64,000 nucleotides of DNA from Acorus gramineus (taxonomy: Eukaryota > Streptophyta > Magnoliopsida > Acorales > Acoraceae): NCBI GenBank assembly GCA_030737835.1, contig CM060849.1:9818268-9882267 (forward strand). Reading direction: 5' to 3'. Shown here piece after piece: positions 10,016 through 21,860 of the stretch. Under the pieces are notes generated by a model. That model saw only the letters and a list, made by a program, of their open reading frames with translations. It was not told the origin of the DNA and did no database searches. Made by a program: the position numbers and the translations under genes. Numbering within the stretch: position 1 is the stretch's first letter; every line of letters starts with the position of its first letter.

Positions 10016-11763
10016 CACTACAAGAAAATAGTGTTATAGGAACGTTTTTAATTGCTGCGTTTTTTTATAAACACCACTATATATATCTTTTCCCATCGAT
10101 TTCCATCAAATCAGCTCTTTAATTGTTGGTGACAAATTTATGGCTAACATGTTGCTGTGGTTTTCAAAAAACCACCCCCATATATATTATTGTCATGTTT
10201 TGAAAAATACAACAAAATTTTAGGAGGGATTGTGGAAAATGTAACAAAATTTTAAGAGGGAATGTTGGCGCCAAAAAAACACCCTAAATTTGTTTATGTT
10301 ACTAAGGATTTTAGAAACCACCTTCATATACATTTTTTGTTTTTTGTATTTGAAAAGTTAGGGTTCCAATCAATTTTGTGTTGATGACATTTTTAACACA
10401 TTTTATGTGAATTTGTTTTTAAGGTCCTTAATAGAAATGCCTTTGCATTTTTAAAACAGGGGATGATGATAAAGTAAGGTTAAAGATTCAATTTTTGAAA
10501 GTTTATTGTTGCTGTTATGTATAATTTTCATTTGCCTGTTAATGTTTGGTCTTGTGTGGGCACACCAATTTTATGGTAGGCTGTTTTCAATTAATCATGT
10601 AAAAAGGAATAAAAAAATAGAGAAACAAACCTATCAGATTCATATTATTTTTCTAGATGTTAATATAAAAAAAATTGATTAACATCAATACAAGGATATT
10701 AAATAAATAAATTTTCAGATGCATAAGTCAAATGCATGGATTTTTTTTTTGGTGGAATTTTAGATGCAGAGATTTAGAATATAAACAGTGAAAATATATT
10801 CTATGTTTGGGTGTATCCTATTTGTATTCTATGTCATATTATGACTCAGTACATATGATTAATTTATAGTTATTATCCTCATATTTTAGTTTTTTTTATT
10901 GTATTTTAATTTATATATTCTGTAGTGATTGGAGCCGAACATAATGGGAGGGTTCGTGGATTAGCAGTACTTTGCAGGGGAGAGAGAACAAGGACATGGG
11001 TGCGCTCATACACAACAGATTTGAATAATAAATGAGGAGTATGCACAACCAATGCAACAAATGCTAGAAAGAATACAACAAATGCAGGGACAAGATCAAC
11101 AAAGGGAAGAGAAGATGAAACAAATGCAAGAACGAATTAATCAGCTTTCTCAGTTCTAGTGCCTAACTGATTTATTTTCATGTTTCGATCGACAGTAGAT
11201 GCTTAGAATTGTAATTTATTCAGTAAGCTAAGATACAATCATTTTATTTTCTTTTTTGCATGATACAATCCTTTAATTAAGTTTCTTTGTTTATAAGACT
11301 TGGATTGGGTTTTATCTAATCTATGAAATGTCTTTTCTTATTCAATTGTGTTTTTAATAATAAAATATTATTAAAATTAATTTTTGTTGTATTGATTTAA
11401 ATTGATGAATGGTGGTAGGTTAAGGTGAATAACATTTAATGACAATTGCAAAATTATAGCAAAAATAAAAAATCACGCGCACAAAAATAGTAGGCTAGTT
11501 TTCATGGTAGTTATCTATCGCCGCGGTTGACAAAAACGTCGCAAGGTAGAAGATCAACATTTAATGGGAAGCCACTTATAGCCGTGGTTGGGAGAACCAT
11601 CGCAACATCAACCGTCGCTAATAATTACAAGACCGCCTCCAAAAACTTAATACGACCCCTATAACACATGCAGATTTTTGACCGTCGGAAATACATATTG
11701 CGGCGGTTTTGGAGTTATGGGGACTGTTTTAAACCGCCACAATAGATAACATTTCTAGTAGTG
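10016..11763 (+). mobile_element. CACTA (En/Spm) non-autonomous element 2
   Basis: It begins CACTACAAGAAAATAG at 10016 and ends CTAGTAGTG at 11763. It is collinear, in reverse, with the element at 1893-3586 over its full length. The flanking trinucleotides are CAA on the left and TAA on the right. These do not match each other, but CAA pairs with the 1892 side of element 1 and TAA with its 3587 side. Only a transposase C-terminal relic is present, so mobility would need a transposase from elsewhere. Confidence 0.88.
10922..11159 (+). pseudogene. Relic of En/Spm-type transposase C-terminus (in CACTA element 2)
   Basis: A block reading IGAEHNGRVRGLAVL lies near 10930-10975. After a frame change, a 41-residue coiled coil from 11034 to a TAG at 11157-11159 is built from repeats of QQM, EER and QMQER. 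Together these match the plant Ptta/En/Spm transposase C-terminal arrangement. The catalytic part is absent and the two blocks are not in one frame. Confidence 0.65.
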
Positions 11764-12100
11764 TAATTTCGTTGCCAAAAGTCACCTTTTGCAATGAAAT
11801 TATTTTTGTAGCAAAAGGTAACCTTTCGCAATGAAATTATTTTCATCGCAAAATGTGATATTTTGCAATGAAATTACATTCGCAGCACAATCTTCTTTTT
11901 TCTGTGAAATTTAATTTGTCGGAATAGGTCACATTTTGCAATAAATTATATTGCACCGCCAAAGGTGATATTTTGCGATGCATAAAATTTTGCAGCAAAA
12001 TGTCAACTTTTGAGACGAAATTAAATTTGCAGCAACAAGTAGTCTTTTGCAATGAATGCACTTTCATATATAGCAAAATGAATCACATTTGAAAATGAAA
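11764..12100. repeat. Subterminal repeats of split CACTA element B
   Basis: About eight degenerate units of roughly 38 bases alternate 'TTTTGCAATGAAATTA' with 'GCAAAAGGTGAC'-like words. They continue the units at 3587-3803 when the two are joined across CACTA elements 1 and 2. They are subterminal binding-site-type repeats, not coding. The far end of element B was not found. Bases 12101-12430 hold nothing I recognise. Confidence 0.6.
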
Positions 12101-12428
12101 AAGGCAATACAAATAAAAAAGACACATTTTCTATGAAAATATTTCACAACTAAAAATGTATAAATTTAATAAAAAAAATAAAATTCAGACTTTTCTCTAT
12201 GAAATATATCACAGGAAAAGGTTGCATTTTTGTAGAATTTTTTTTAAAAAATATTTTTATATTACAATTAAATAATAATAAAATCTTTTTAAAAAAATAT
12301 AATAATAAGAGACTCGACTAATTGATTTGTAGAGGTAGGGAAGGATATCTAGAAGAGTCAGAAAATCTTGATTCAATTCCAGGCTACTGAAGAACCCAGG
12401 CATATGAGATTGGGGACTTAGGATATAC

Positions 12429-12431
<3 letters not shown>

Positions 12432-12489
<58 letters not shown>
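12432..12489. repeat. (AT)n microsatellite
   Basis: About 29 AT units, sitting where the intact dirigent locus has its AC/AT run (7123-7158). The 81-codon minus-strand frame here is an artefact of the repeat (Tyr-Ile repeats). Confidence 0.95.
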
Positions 12490-12492
<3 letters not shown>

Positions 12493-13545
12493 AAATTATC
12501 ACATATATTAGTAATAGTATAACTCAAACATAATGAAATATTCCATGTTCAATTGGATGTCGATCATGTCATGAAATACGCAAGTATGGGAGGAAAATGT
12601 CTGAGGGGAGACTTTTGAACGTAATAGCAATAATGGTTGCTAAGTGGCCAGCACTTTGGGATTGAGGCATTCTCTGTTAGTTTGGACAACTTTGTATTAG
12701 TTTAAGTTATAATTGAAGACGGCGAGATATCTTATTGGAGATTGTGATCGTTATTGGTGATTTGAGTTTGATAGTTCTCATTGTTTATGATTAGTTTAGT
12801 TGTGGAAGGAAGAATGGAATGGTGGACAGCGTGTGATCAGTTGTCATGTTAGGGGTTTATAATTTTGTAACGATAATGTTACATCCAATCCCATTTTCAG
12901 TCTCAATTTCAGTTTACGTGTGTTTTGAATTTTAAAAAAATAGTATACATCATTTAATGAGGTACATGTTTTTATAAAAAATAAAGTATATATTCCAATA
13001 AATTGCATTGGTGTATTTATAAAAAATATAAAAAAATTCTTTTAAAGCATATGCCTTGTTAACATGAGCATATGTGTTGTGAATTTTTTATCGATGTATA
13101 TAGGGCTGAAATTAGGGTGGAAACGGATCTAGGTGCATTTTGTAATATTGTCACTCACCGGTGAGGTGAGAATATGTTTGTTCTATATATGGCCGCCAAC
13201 AAATTATATTGGATGGTTTTAGGTAAGGTCGGGTTAGAGACTTTTAGCTAAACCCGATCATAAAGTAATTGTCCAACCAGGATGATGGAAATAATTAATA
13301 ATATTACTTTTATTTACCAAACAAAAGAATATTGTTATTCCTTTTTTAGTTTTAGTGATCATGAATATAAATATAGTTGAGAATTTTTCGGGAACTATTA
13401 TTTCATTCATAAATAAGGGTTTTTTTTAAAAAAAATTTTAATTTTAAAGAAGAAGAAGAATGGTACTCCCTAGGATTTGATCCCTTGACCTCTTTCGCAG
13501 AGGTAGAAGGTATTTACCGACTTAACCAAAGCTTGGTTTGTCATT
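12490..13545 (-). repeat. Orphan upstream segment of a dirigent locus copy
   Basis: Bases 12490-12830 are the reverse complement of 6760-7110, and 13190-13430 are the reverse complement of 5270-5490. This is the promoter-side region of the dirigent locus without its gene. At about 13190 it shows the empty site of the MITE at 5497-6031. At 14510-14575, beyond an inserted MULE, it continues and shows the empty site of the hAT element at 4738-5248. No coding sequence remains. Confidence 0.8.
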
Positions 13546-13554
13546 TATAAATAA

Positions 13555-14461
13555 AGGTTAAATGCATATAAACGTACCCCTGAAAGTTAGTGCATATCCA
13601 TACCCTTCCCCCCTTCATTTTATTGAATATCCGTATAACCTCACCATTTTGTTACATGCATGGTTAAGTGTTTAGCCTCCTTAGTTAATTAACTTTTCGA
13701 TAAAAAATAAAGAATATGTTAGGAATATTCAATCACCTGTTATAAGATTTAATTCACGTATTCATATAAGCTCCTGATTTATTCAAAAAATTCAAAATAA
13801 CTCATTTTCTAATTTCACATATTCATATAACCCTCTAATTTGTTCCAAAAATACAAAAGACCCACTTGCTAATTCATTCTTTTCCCCCAATGTTGTCATT
13901 GTTGTTTATATAAATCATTTGATCTTCTTCCCCCTGATCCTCAGAGGGCATTGGACCTCAATACCCAATACATCACTCCTTAATTTACAACAGAGGTCAC
14001 TGCCTAAGGCAACCCTTCGAAAGATCACCACATTAGTCAACATGGTTGAAAAAATGCCTTTCATTGATGGAGTTACAGAGAAGACGAACGACGGGGATGA
14101 GCACAAGATGTCTTCGGGACTGTTTAATTTAGGACAGGTGACGATGATGGTGGTCAAGTTTAAGAGTGACGGAGAGAGGCGTAGAGGGGCAGAGAAAGGT
14201 GACGGTGACGATGGCTTTGTTAAAGAGAGACGGAGAGAGGCGATTCCTTGGGAAAGAGAGGTGGAGAGAGGCTGCCCAATGGAGGGTAATTTGGACTTTT
14301 TCACAACTCAAGTTAAATTAACCATCGCACTAATTTGGCAGGGAACGATAGAGAGGTAAATGCATACGACACAACAATTTGGGGGTTAAATGTATATTCG
14401 ATGAAATTAGGGGGGAATATGAATATACATTAACTTTCAGGGGGTTATATGCATTTAACCC
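13555..14461. mobile_element. MULE-type element with 9-bp TSD TATAAATAA and coding-like interior
   Basis: The ends are GGTTAAATGCATATAA and TTATATGCATTTAACC, within inverted repeats of about 90 bases that share CCCCTGAAAGTTA. Perfect 9-base repeats TATAAATAA lie at 13546-13554 and 14462-14470. The dirigent copy near 5296-5320 has the same site uninterrupted. Bases 13915-14310 are more GC-rich, with open frames on both strands (146 codons +, 129 codons -). I recognise no protein; it may be captured host sequence. Confidence 0.85.
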
Positions 14462-14462
14462 T

Positions 14463-14465
14463 ATA

Positions 14466-14502
<37 letters not shown>
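14463..14502. repeat. (TAA)n microsatellite
   Basis: A TAA/AAT trinucleotide run lies directly beside the MULE; the same run exists at 5285-5302 in reverse. It seems to be a preferred landing site, because the MULE at 22517 sits in the equivalent AT-rich run of another copy. Confidence 0.9.
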
Positions 14503-14504
<2 letters not shown>

Positions 14505-14575
14505 CTTTTTAGCCCATTCAAGCCTTGCAAGTCACGCTACACAACACCAATGGGTTGTGCTTAAATAAAACTAAT

Positions 14576-15130
14576 TAAATACATGCGCAAATGCGTGTGT
14601 TTAAAAAGTTATTGTAAGTCAAATAAATAAAACTAAGTGATATTGCAATTTCATCACAAAATCAATCAAGAAAAAAAAATTTCAAATTCAAAACCACGAT
14701 TTCCCCAATCAAGAAATTAATCTAACCAAAACCACACACCCCACCCAAAAAGAAAACCCAGTCAATAACAACAACCTGAGATAAAAAAAAAAAAAAGAGA
14801 TCAAATAATCAAACCTCACAAATATAATACTTGGGCGTCTGCGAAATGGAGGGACATACTATCATATCAAATTCCAAACTTCCAGCGCCCCCTTCCACCC
14901 AAAAAAAAAAAATCTAATAAACAATATAATCAATAAAAAGAAACACTGTCCAAAGAAAGAGTACTTATTTTCATATCCAAAGAAATAGTGATTTGTATAG
15001 ATTTATAATCAATTCACAAACAAAAGACGACAGAATAAATTTTAAATTCAAAATTTCATAAAAGCAAATTTTAAACAGAACAAATTTTAAATTCAAAAGC
15101 AAGATTTTCATCGATAACTTTATGGGTTGG
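14576..15130. other. No recognisable feature
   Basis: AT-rich sequence with A-runs. No gene, inverted repeat or known motif was recognised. Confidence 0.5.
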
Positions 15131-15650
15131 AATGGGTCTAATTCCTTTTGTAATTTTAGTATTTATTAAATGAGACAAAAAAATCATTGGATGAAATTTC
15201 ATGAAATTTGAAGTTTAAGATCTCATGTTTTGAAATGAGGGACCTGATTATGAATCTAGAAATCTGGATCAGGGATCTGTTTGTAACACAGATAGGGTCT
15301 GATTGTGAAACTGGTAGAATCTGGGGGCTGATCTGAAAATAGCCCAGCAAAAAGACAAAATTGGTCGAGTTTTGTTAGGGACTTGGGTGTATATAGAATC
15401 GGGGGGGGGGGGGCATTCTTCAAATAGCCCAGAAAAAGGACAACCTGGTCGTTTTTGTCAGGGACCTACGTATAAATATCATGTACCTATTTGTAATAGA
15501 GATATGGGCCTTCTTGTGAAACTGATAGAATCTGGGGGCCAATTTGCAAAGATCCCACAAGAGGACAAAAATTGACCGAATTCTTTGTCGTCCTTGTAAC
15601 ACTTTATAGGAGTGCATAGAAAACTCGGGCCGACCTTGTATTTTTTAATA
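15131..15650 (-). repeat. Degenerate ~140-bp repeat units (third location)
   Basis: About three units carry 'GGGACCTGATTATGAATC', 'CAGATAGGGTCTGATTGTG' and 'AGAATCTGGGGGC'. They are related to 150-520 and 8930-9300. A 13-base G run lies at 15401-15413. Short frames on both strands here come from the units and are not genes. Confidence 0.65.
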
Positions 15651-17640
15651 GCAGCAGTTGTTCTGTAGCTCTGTTTGAGAGCTCATGCATTGTGATTGAA
15701 CTATACACTCATTTATTAAAATACATATTATAATAAATATTAAAATATACATCGAAATAGTGATGACGCAAACCCCACTACAATAGCTAGCATAATATGT
15801 GATATCGCAATGTATAGTACAGTAACTAACGCAGCAGAAGAAGTGAAGAATGATAAAAGGATCTGAACTGTGTCAAGATCCCATCAACACCTTGAATCCA
15901 CAAAGATCTCCTTGAATCCTTGTGTAGGAGTGGGGGACAGGACTAGGAGGGGTGTCACACATTCACATAGATGAGTTCAATATCCATGTGATGGGATAGT
16001 GAGGGAGGGGGCATCAGGGTGGCTTTGTGTGGGGTGGGTCGAATATTTTTCTACTCACTTCTGGGCACCCGGCTTTTGCGTTCGTTATTTCAGTTTTCTA
16101 TTTTCTATTTATCATTCCATTCTTCATGTTGTTCGGATTTCTTTGGAATACGAACGCCCAATTTTTACTCAAAAAAGGATTTCCGAGAAAAGCTAAAAGG
16201 AGATAATTTTATATTGATTAAAATGTTCTCTTACAAAAGATGGGGTCACACACTCCTTATATAGATCATAAACATTAAATACATACTCATAATTTCAATT
16301 ATGATTCTATTAAAAATAGTAAATACACAATTATAATGACAATTATTAAAATTTAATAAATTAAAATATAAGATCCTCAAAATCCTAATTCATAATTCAC
16401 GAATAAAAGTGATTATTTTGATTTTAAATAATAAGATTTGTCTATAAATGATAAAATCTCATAAAATTTTATTTTGAGTATTGATTTGAAATTAAATATT
16501 TTATAATGATTTCTTCCCAAATCTATCATACATTAGTAACTTTTTCATTTTTTCACAAAAAATATACTATTATATCTCATTGTATACTACAATTTATATA
16601 ATAGTATGTATTTTAGTAGACAAGTATAAATTATTTTTTTCTAGAAAGAAAAAAGTCAATGTAAATTGTGGATGGGAGACATATCATTTTCCTTTTCTCA
16701 AGTCTCAATGACTTGATATGGTGTGCGCATAAGATGCAATTCAGTCTGTTTGATTTGGTTTTTTGTAAACTTAAATTGAACTAAATTAGAATCACATTTA
16801 ACCCAAAAACCGAACCGAGCCAAAAATTTGAAATTGAACTGAACTATTGCTCGATTAACCCAAATTAAACTGAACCAAACCCAATTTTAAACATTGATAT
16901 AGCTTTTTCTTGTCTTCCTATCGACTGGGCTGTTTCATGTTTTGTTTTGGTGGGGATATAACTTTAATAAATATATAAAAAAAATTAGGATTATAATACA
17001 AATTAATGTCTTAATGGTACAACAATAATATAATTTTTAATGTAAAACAAATATTCTAAATGAATATGGATTATGAATAATCACGTTTAAATTTAATTCG
17101 GTTGGTTTGGTTAGTTTGGTATTTTTCGAAGTAAAAGCAAACCCAGACCAAATTAAATCGGTTTAATAATTTTTCAATCCATACCCAAACCAAACCAAAA
17201 AATTGACACCAACAAAAAAATTAGATTGGATCTGTTTATATCCGATTTAATCAACCAAAGTTGCACTGCCCAAGCACCTAAGACTATTTGGAATCTTGGA
17301 TGGACCGTTTAAACATTGGAAAACGAGCACTGATACACTTAGTCCATTTTATAGCCTGTTTTGTACCCCCACACTATGGTAGCGTGGTATATGGTATATA
17401 CTGCATTATATGGGGTTAAATCAATGTATGGCACAAAAAAATTTATCACTTTTTCAATGCAAAAAAATATACTATTGTATTTCAATATATACTTCATTTT
17501 ATATAATAGCGTGTACTTCAATGTGAGAGTGTATGTTTTTTTTATTTTTTAAATGTTGTGACCTACCCTTGGGACTGCACAAAAGACTAGATATATCATT
17601 TTCCTTGAAAAATATTAGTCAGTCATCCCTTATAGAGATT
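15651..17640. other. Repeat-filled gene-free stretch
   Basis: Copies of the interspersed AT-rich repeat lie at about 16540-16720 and 17330-17560. Between them, 16745-17270 is rich in 'AACCAAACC/GGTTTGG' words with a weak inverted pair (CAGTCTGTTTG at left, CAGTGCAACTTTGG reversed at right), possibly a hAT-like element without a clear target duplication. The frames at 15999-16264 have no recognisable motif and no conserved neighbours. Confidence 0.5.
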
Positions 17641-19005
17641 CTAATAGAGACCCTGAAAGAGGTGCACCTAGAAGAAGATTTAATTTTCTTTTTTTAAAAT
17701 ATATATATATAATATTTATTTAATTAAATATATTCCTTTAAAAAATGTTTGTATCAAATGAAAACAACAATATTATTTTTCTTTACCAAACAAAAAAAAT
17801 ATTATTATTCTTTTATTGGTCTTATAGATCATGAATATATTAGTTAAGAATTTGGGGGGATCTTTTATTTGAAAATTTATAAATAAATTAAAAAGTAAAA
17901 CAAATCGAGGACCATGAAGTGACCCAACACCAACACCAATGGGTTGTGCTTAAATAAGAAACTTTTGCATGCCTTATGTTTTCCCCGTACTCCTGGGAGA
18001 CGTAATAATAAAATCTTTTTTATATTTTAACCAATTTATTTTACTTATATAAAGAATTTACATGTATGTCGGGAGTTTACATATCAAATCATTTTTATTT
18101 TTTATAAATTATTGATCACATCTTAGTCACATTTTATCCACAACTATCAATGATCAATCAAACAACAAAAAATTTATTTTATCTTTCTCAATTATTATAA
18201 CTAAAAACACAACTAAATAAAAAAATAATCTATTTTTTTATTTATACCACAATAGTTATCTATCACATAATAACTTATGTCACAATAATTGAGAAGTTCT
18301 CTTCTCCGTGTTTGTGAATTTGTGCAAATGTTGGATTTCAAAGTACTTTGACAAGTCTTCTTTCCTGTACTCGTGGAAATTCTATTTCATTGACTTTCTT
18401 GTATTCTGAAATAGTTTTCATCTAAATTAGCCAAGTTCATTCAACAACTCTATTGGAGTACATGCAAAACACACTATAAAGAAAGCATACTAATTTATAT
18501 ATAATAAATTAAATGTCTCAAAGTCAAATCTAAATTTTCTAGTCTACGCAGGAGCTTTAATTTTGGTGATTTGGAGATCACGTAGTGATGTGGTTTTCAA
18601 TAGTTTGACGTTTTATTTTGAGAACATCTGAGAGATGAAGTATAAGAGATTAGGGCATTTGCATGTGGGGGGTTTGGGGCATTTTCATTTCTGAGTACAT
18701 TTTTTGAATCATTGATTAGCGGGATTGGTAGCGTTAGACTCAGGTATAGAAACCTATTATATCCTCCCATGCGATTGCTAACTTGTGTAACCCTATTTTT
18801 TGTTTTTTCTCTCTGACTCCTCCCCTTTTCAGACATGGTCTATTTTGAATAGATATATATGACTACAATTTATTTTTAAATAAAATAAATTCTAATTCAC
18901 TGATGTTCTTTCTCATCATTCCTTGCTCAAATTCTAATGGTTTGGCACATGAACATTAATATGTATGTTGAGATATGGAGGGAATTGTCAATTGTCATGA
19001 ATAAT
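17641..19005 (-). repeat. Diverged dirigent-locus pieces (upstream and downstream ghosts)
   Basis: Bases 17760-17960 match the promoter-side region at 13290-13430 and the 'CACCAATGGGTTGTGCTTAAATA' block (in part) seen at 14540-14570. Bases 18270-18545 match 1680-1890 (shared AATTGAGAAGT, AAGAAAGCATACTA and AAATGTCTCAAA). Bases 18930-19000 match 8030-8110 in reverse (GAACATTAATATGT). All are in minus orientation. The frame at 18597-18836 lies in an insertion between them and is not recognised. Confidence 0.65.
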
Positions 19006-19990
19006 CACCACAAGAAATATGTTATTTTCTAAGGAAAAGCTTCCTTGGTAAAAGTCACGTACAAGCTTTTACAAACGAAAATTTTCTTTGCTAAAGTAGT
19101 CACAACAAACGCGTCTTTAACCCCCCATATGGCTAGAGACATAAGTCCAGAATAAGAAAAAATATAGAAGAATAGTAAAAAATAGTTGTTTATTTTGATA
19201 GAATAAACCCTGATAGTTATGTCTGGATAAGCTAGGATAAAGCCTGATAACTATTCTAAGAAAATATTGGAATTGTTTATGAGGCCTTATCTATGCCAAT
19301 GGATAAACGTACCCTTCTCTTTTTCTTAAAAAAAATTATCTCACCTAACAGTCTCACACAGATTTCAAAAATTGTCACATCTATCAAATCGATCATACAT
19401 TTCTCATACTATTTCCAGGGGTATAGTTGTCATTTAAAAAGTCATAAATACTTATTCATCTCTTATCAACCATTTATCATCACTTTATCCAAGATGAACA
19501 AAAAAAAAATCATTTTTATGTTTTCCAATGAGAATAATAAAAAATGCAATCAAACAAAAAATTGTTTATTCAGTCTGAATTGATATCTATCCTAGTATAG
19601 CTATCAGGAGCGAATAACCCAATGACACACCCCATACGGGGGGTAAATGTTTCCTTAATAGATTTTCTCAATAAAAATCTATTACCGACAAAATGTTTCA
19701 TTCGTTAAACCATAAATTTTGTAGGTAAACACTCATTTCATTGGTAGAGCTTTATAAAAGCTAGAATTTACCAAGGAAAATATTTCCTTGATATAAGTAT
19801 TTGTAAAAGATATAGAAAAATGAGTATTTACCAAGTAAATATTTTGTTGATAGAAGTTCATATTTATTGGAAAAAAATATTCCTTGCTAAAAGTCAATTT
19901 CTCTGCTATAACAATTATTAGCAAATAATTTTTTCCCCTGAATAGTTTGGTGAACAATATTATCAAGGAAACTTCCTTTTTTATTTAAAC
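19006..19990. mobile_element. Candidate CACTA-like terminus with subterminal repeats
   Basis: CACCACAAGAAATATG at 19006 resembles a CACTA end with one change. It interrupts the dirigent downstream ghost. Words such as TTACCAAGGAAAATATTTCCTTG in parts (19020-19080 and 19660-19980) look like subterminal repeats. The other end was not identified, so the extent is approximate. Confidence 0.4.
19121..19643. mobile_element. Tourist-like MITE nested in the CACTA-like sequence (TSD TAA)
   Basis: The ends are CCCCCCATATGG and, reversed, CCCCCCGTATGG. TAA trinucleotides flank both sides (19118-19120 and 19644-19646). This fits a PIF/Harbinger Tourist-type element. It splits the subterminal-repeat region 19020-19990. 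The 96-codon frame at 19293-19583 is inside it and looks like chance. Confidence 0.55.
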
Positions 19991-21860
19991 CATATATTAT
20001 AAAAACATAATACAAATTTATAATTGTGTTTAAACAAGGGATAATCTTGATTCCTCTTACTTCCCTCTATTATATAAGAGGTGGTTCATTTACCTTTTCA
20101 GCTTTCCTCCACACTCCACCTCCACTTTTTGATGAATGTAATTGTATGTTGGGACATATCAGAGGCAGCATCACATGTGTGGTTATGGGGTCAATTGACC
20201 CCATTCAATTTTTTTTAAAATTAAATATTAACCCACATTAATCCAAAACCCCACTTAAAAAAAAGCAGGGTAACACATCTTGTGATGGGGTGGTCCGTAA
20301 ATTTTTTTTAAACAATCAACCTTACCCCCACATTGACACAAAACTCTATCACACTTTATATAAAAAAGAAAGTTTATTTGTTTATGAGGTTAGGGTTGAT
20401 TTTACTGGTTGCGACTACAAGCATTAAAAGAGTTTTTTTAAAAAAAATGAAAATCATCAAAAGCAAATTGAGTAACAAAAATGGAAGATCAGTGGATAAA
20501 TAGTTTTTTAGTCACATACATTAAAAATATATTCAATAATGATGATAATGAAAGTATCATGCAACGATTTCAAAATATGAAATCTCTTCTAGGACAATTA
20601 TAAAAGTTTATATATTGGAAACCCTTGATTTCCTATCTTTTATGGGTTTTTTTTTTAATGTTAGTTGTTATCAAAAGAAAAGTTTATATATGCTTTTTTA
20701 TAAATATATAATAAATGTAGAATTTTTGAAAATTTTATGGAATTTATTTTTTTAAATAACCCCATCTATAAAAATTCTTGCAGCCGCCACCAGCACATGT
20801 CTCAGAAAATAATATATTTAACTTTTGATAATGTAGCAGACTCATGATAAATATAACTGTCTTATGGTAAATGTATATAAATTATAAAACATGTGACAGT
20901 ATGTAGATTGCACAAATATCTGAAACAATGTAACTGACTTATTATAAATGTGTCTGATTTATGATAAATGTATCTAACTTTTGCTAAAAAAATGTACTAA
21001 CATAAACAACACATTGAATCTGGAAATATGCAATCCATTAAAACTGTATCTAGATCTAAAAAATGTAACTAGATTAATGACAATGTATCTGACTCTATCA
21101 TTCAGCACATTAAAAACTTTCAACAAATTTGAAATGTAACTGGCTTACTAAATATAATGCATATAAAGTTCAGTTACACTTTAAAATGTAATCGACTTTT
21201 AAAAATATAATATATATCATATTTATATACATTTGAGAATGTAACTGACTTTTACTATATAATGTATAATAAATTCAAACACATTTTAAAAATGTAACTG
21301 ACTTTCAAAAAGATGAGGTGTCATGTGCTTATCATGTTTGATAATGCGTTCAGATTGATTTGTAATGTAAATGACTTTAAAAAACAATACATATAAAAAT
21401 CAGATAAATTTCAAATGTCATTGACTTTCAAATGAAAAATAAAAAATACGATGTATGAAGATTAACATAACATACATTTAGTTATGAATCTAAGTTTCAA
21501 GCGAAAAAGAAATGTTTAAACAATAACAGAAGCCATACGTAAATTGATAGATATTGAAAATAATAGCCAAATCATTTGAAATCAAAGCAGTGGCTGAATA
21601 ATCATCCGAAAAAATTCATAGGTGTTTTTAAAAATAAAAATGGTTATCTACGGGAAAAAATTGATCGATTGATTATGGATGAAGAACCAAGTCAATTTTG
21701 GAAATTTGAAAAAAAAAAAGGGAATTAAGACTCCACTCGTACGGTTCTAAAGATAGAAAGAGGGATCGTGAACTAACTATTAACTCTATGCCAGCTCACA
21801 AGTTTTTTAATGATACCTAAAAGATGGGGCGTAAAAATCATTATCGATTTATCAAACATT
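19991..21860. repeat. Gene-free region with a degenerate ~53-bp tandem repeat
   Basis: From about 20890 to 21440 the words AATGTAACTGACTTT and relatives recur at about 21133, 21185, 21240, 21291, 21363 and 21416, mostly 51-56 bases apart with one longer gap of about 72. Each is followed by 'AATATAATGTATAT'-like sequence. It reads as an old tandem array. The rest (19991-20890, 21440-21860) holds no gene I can support. Confidence 0.6.

Noticed and set aside
12257..12502. 81-codon minus frame with Tyr-Ile repeats
   Set aside because: Produced by the (AT)n microsatellite.
14375..14530. Short frames with poly-Asn or poly-Leu (14330-14564)
   Set aside because: They arise from the (TAA)n repeat and the MULE inverted end.
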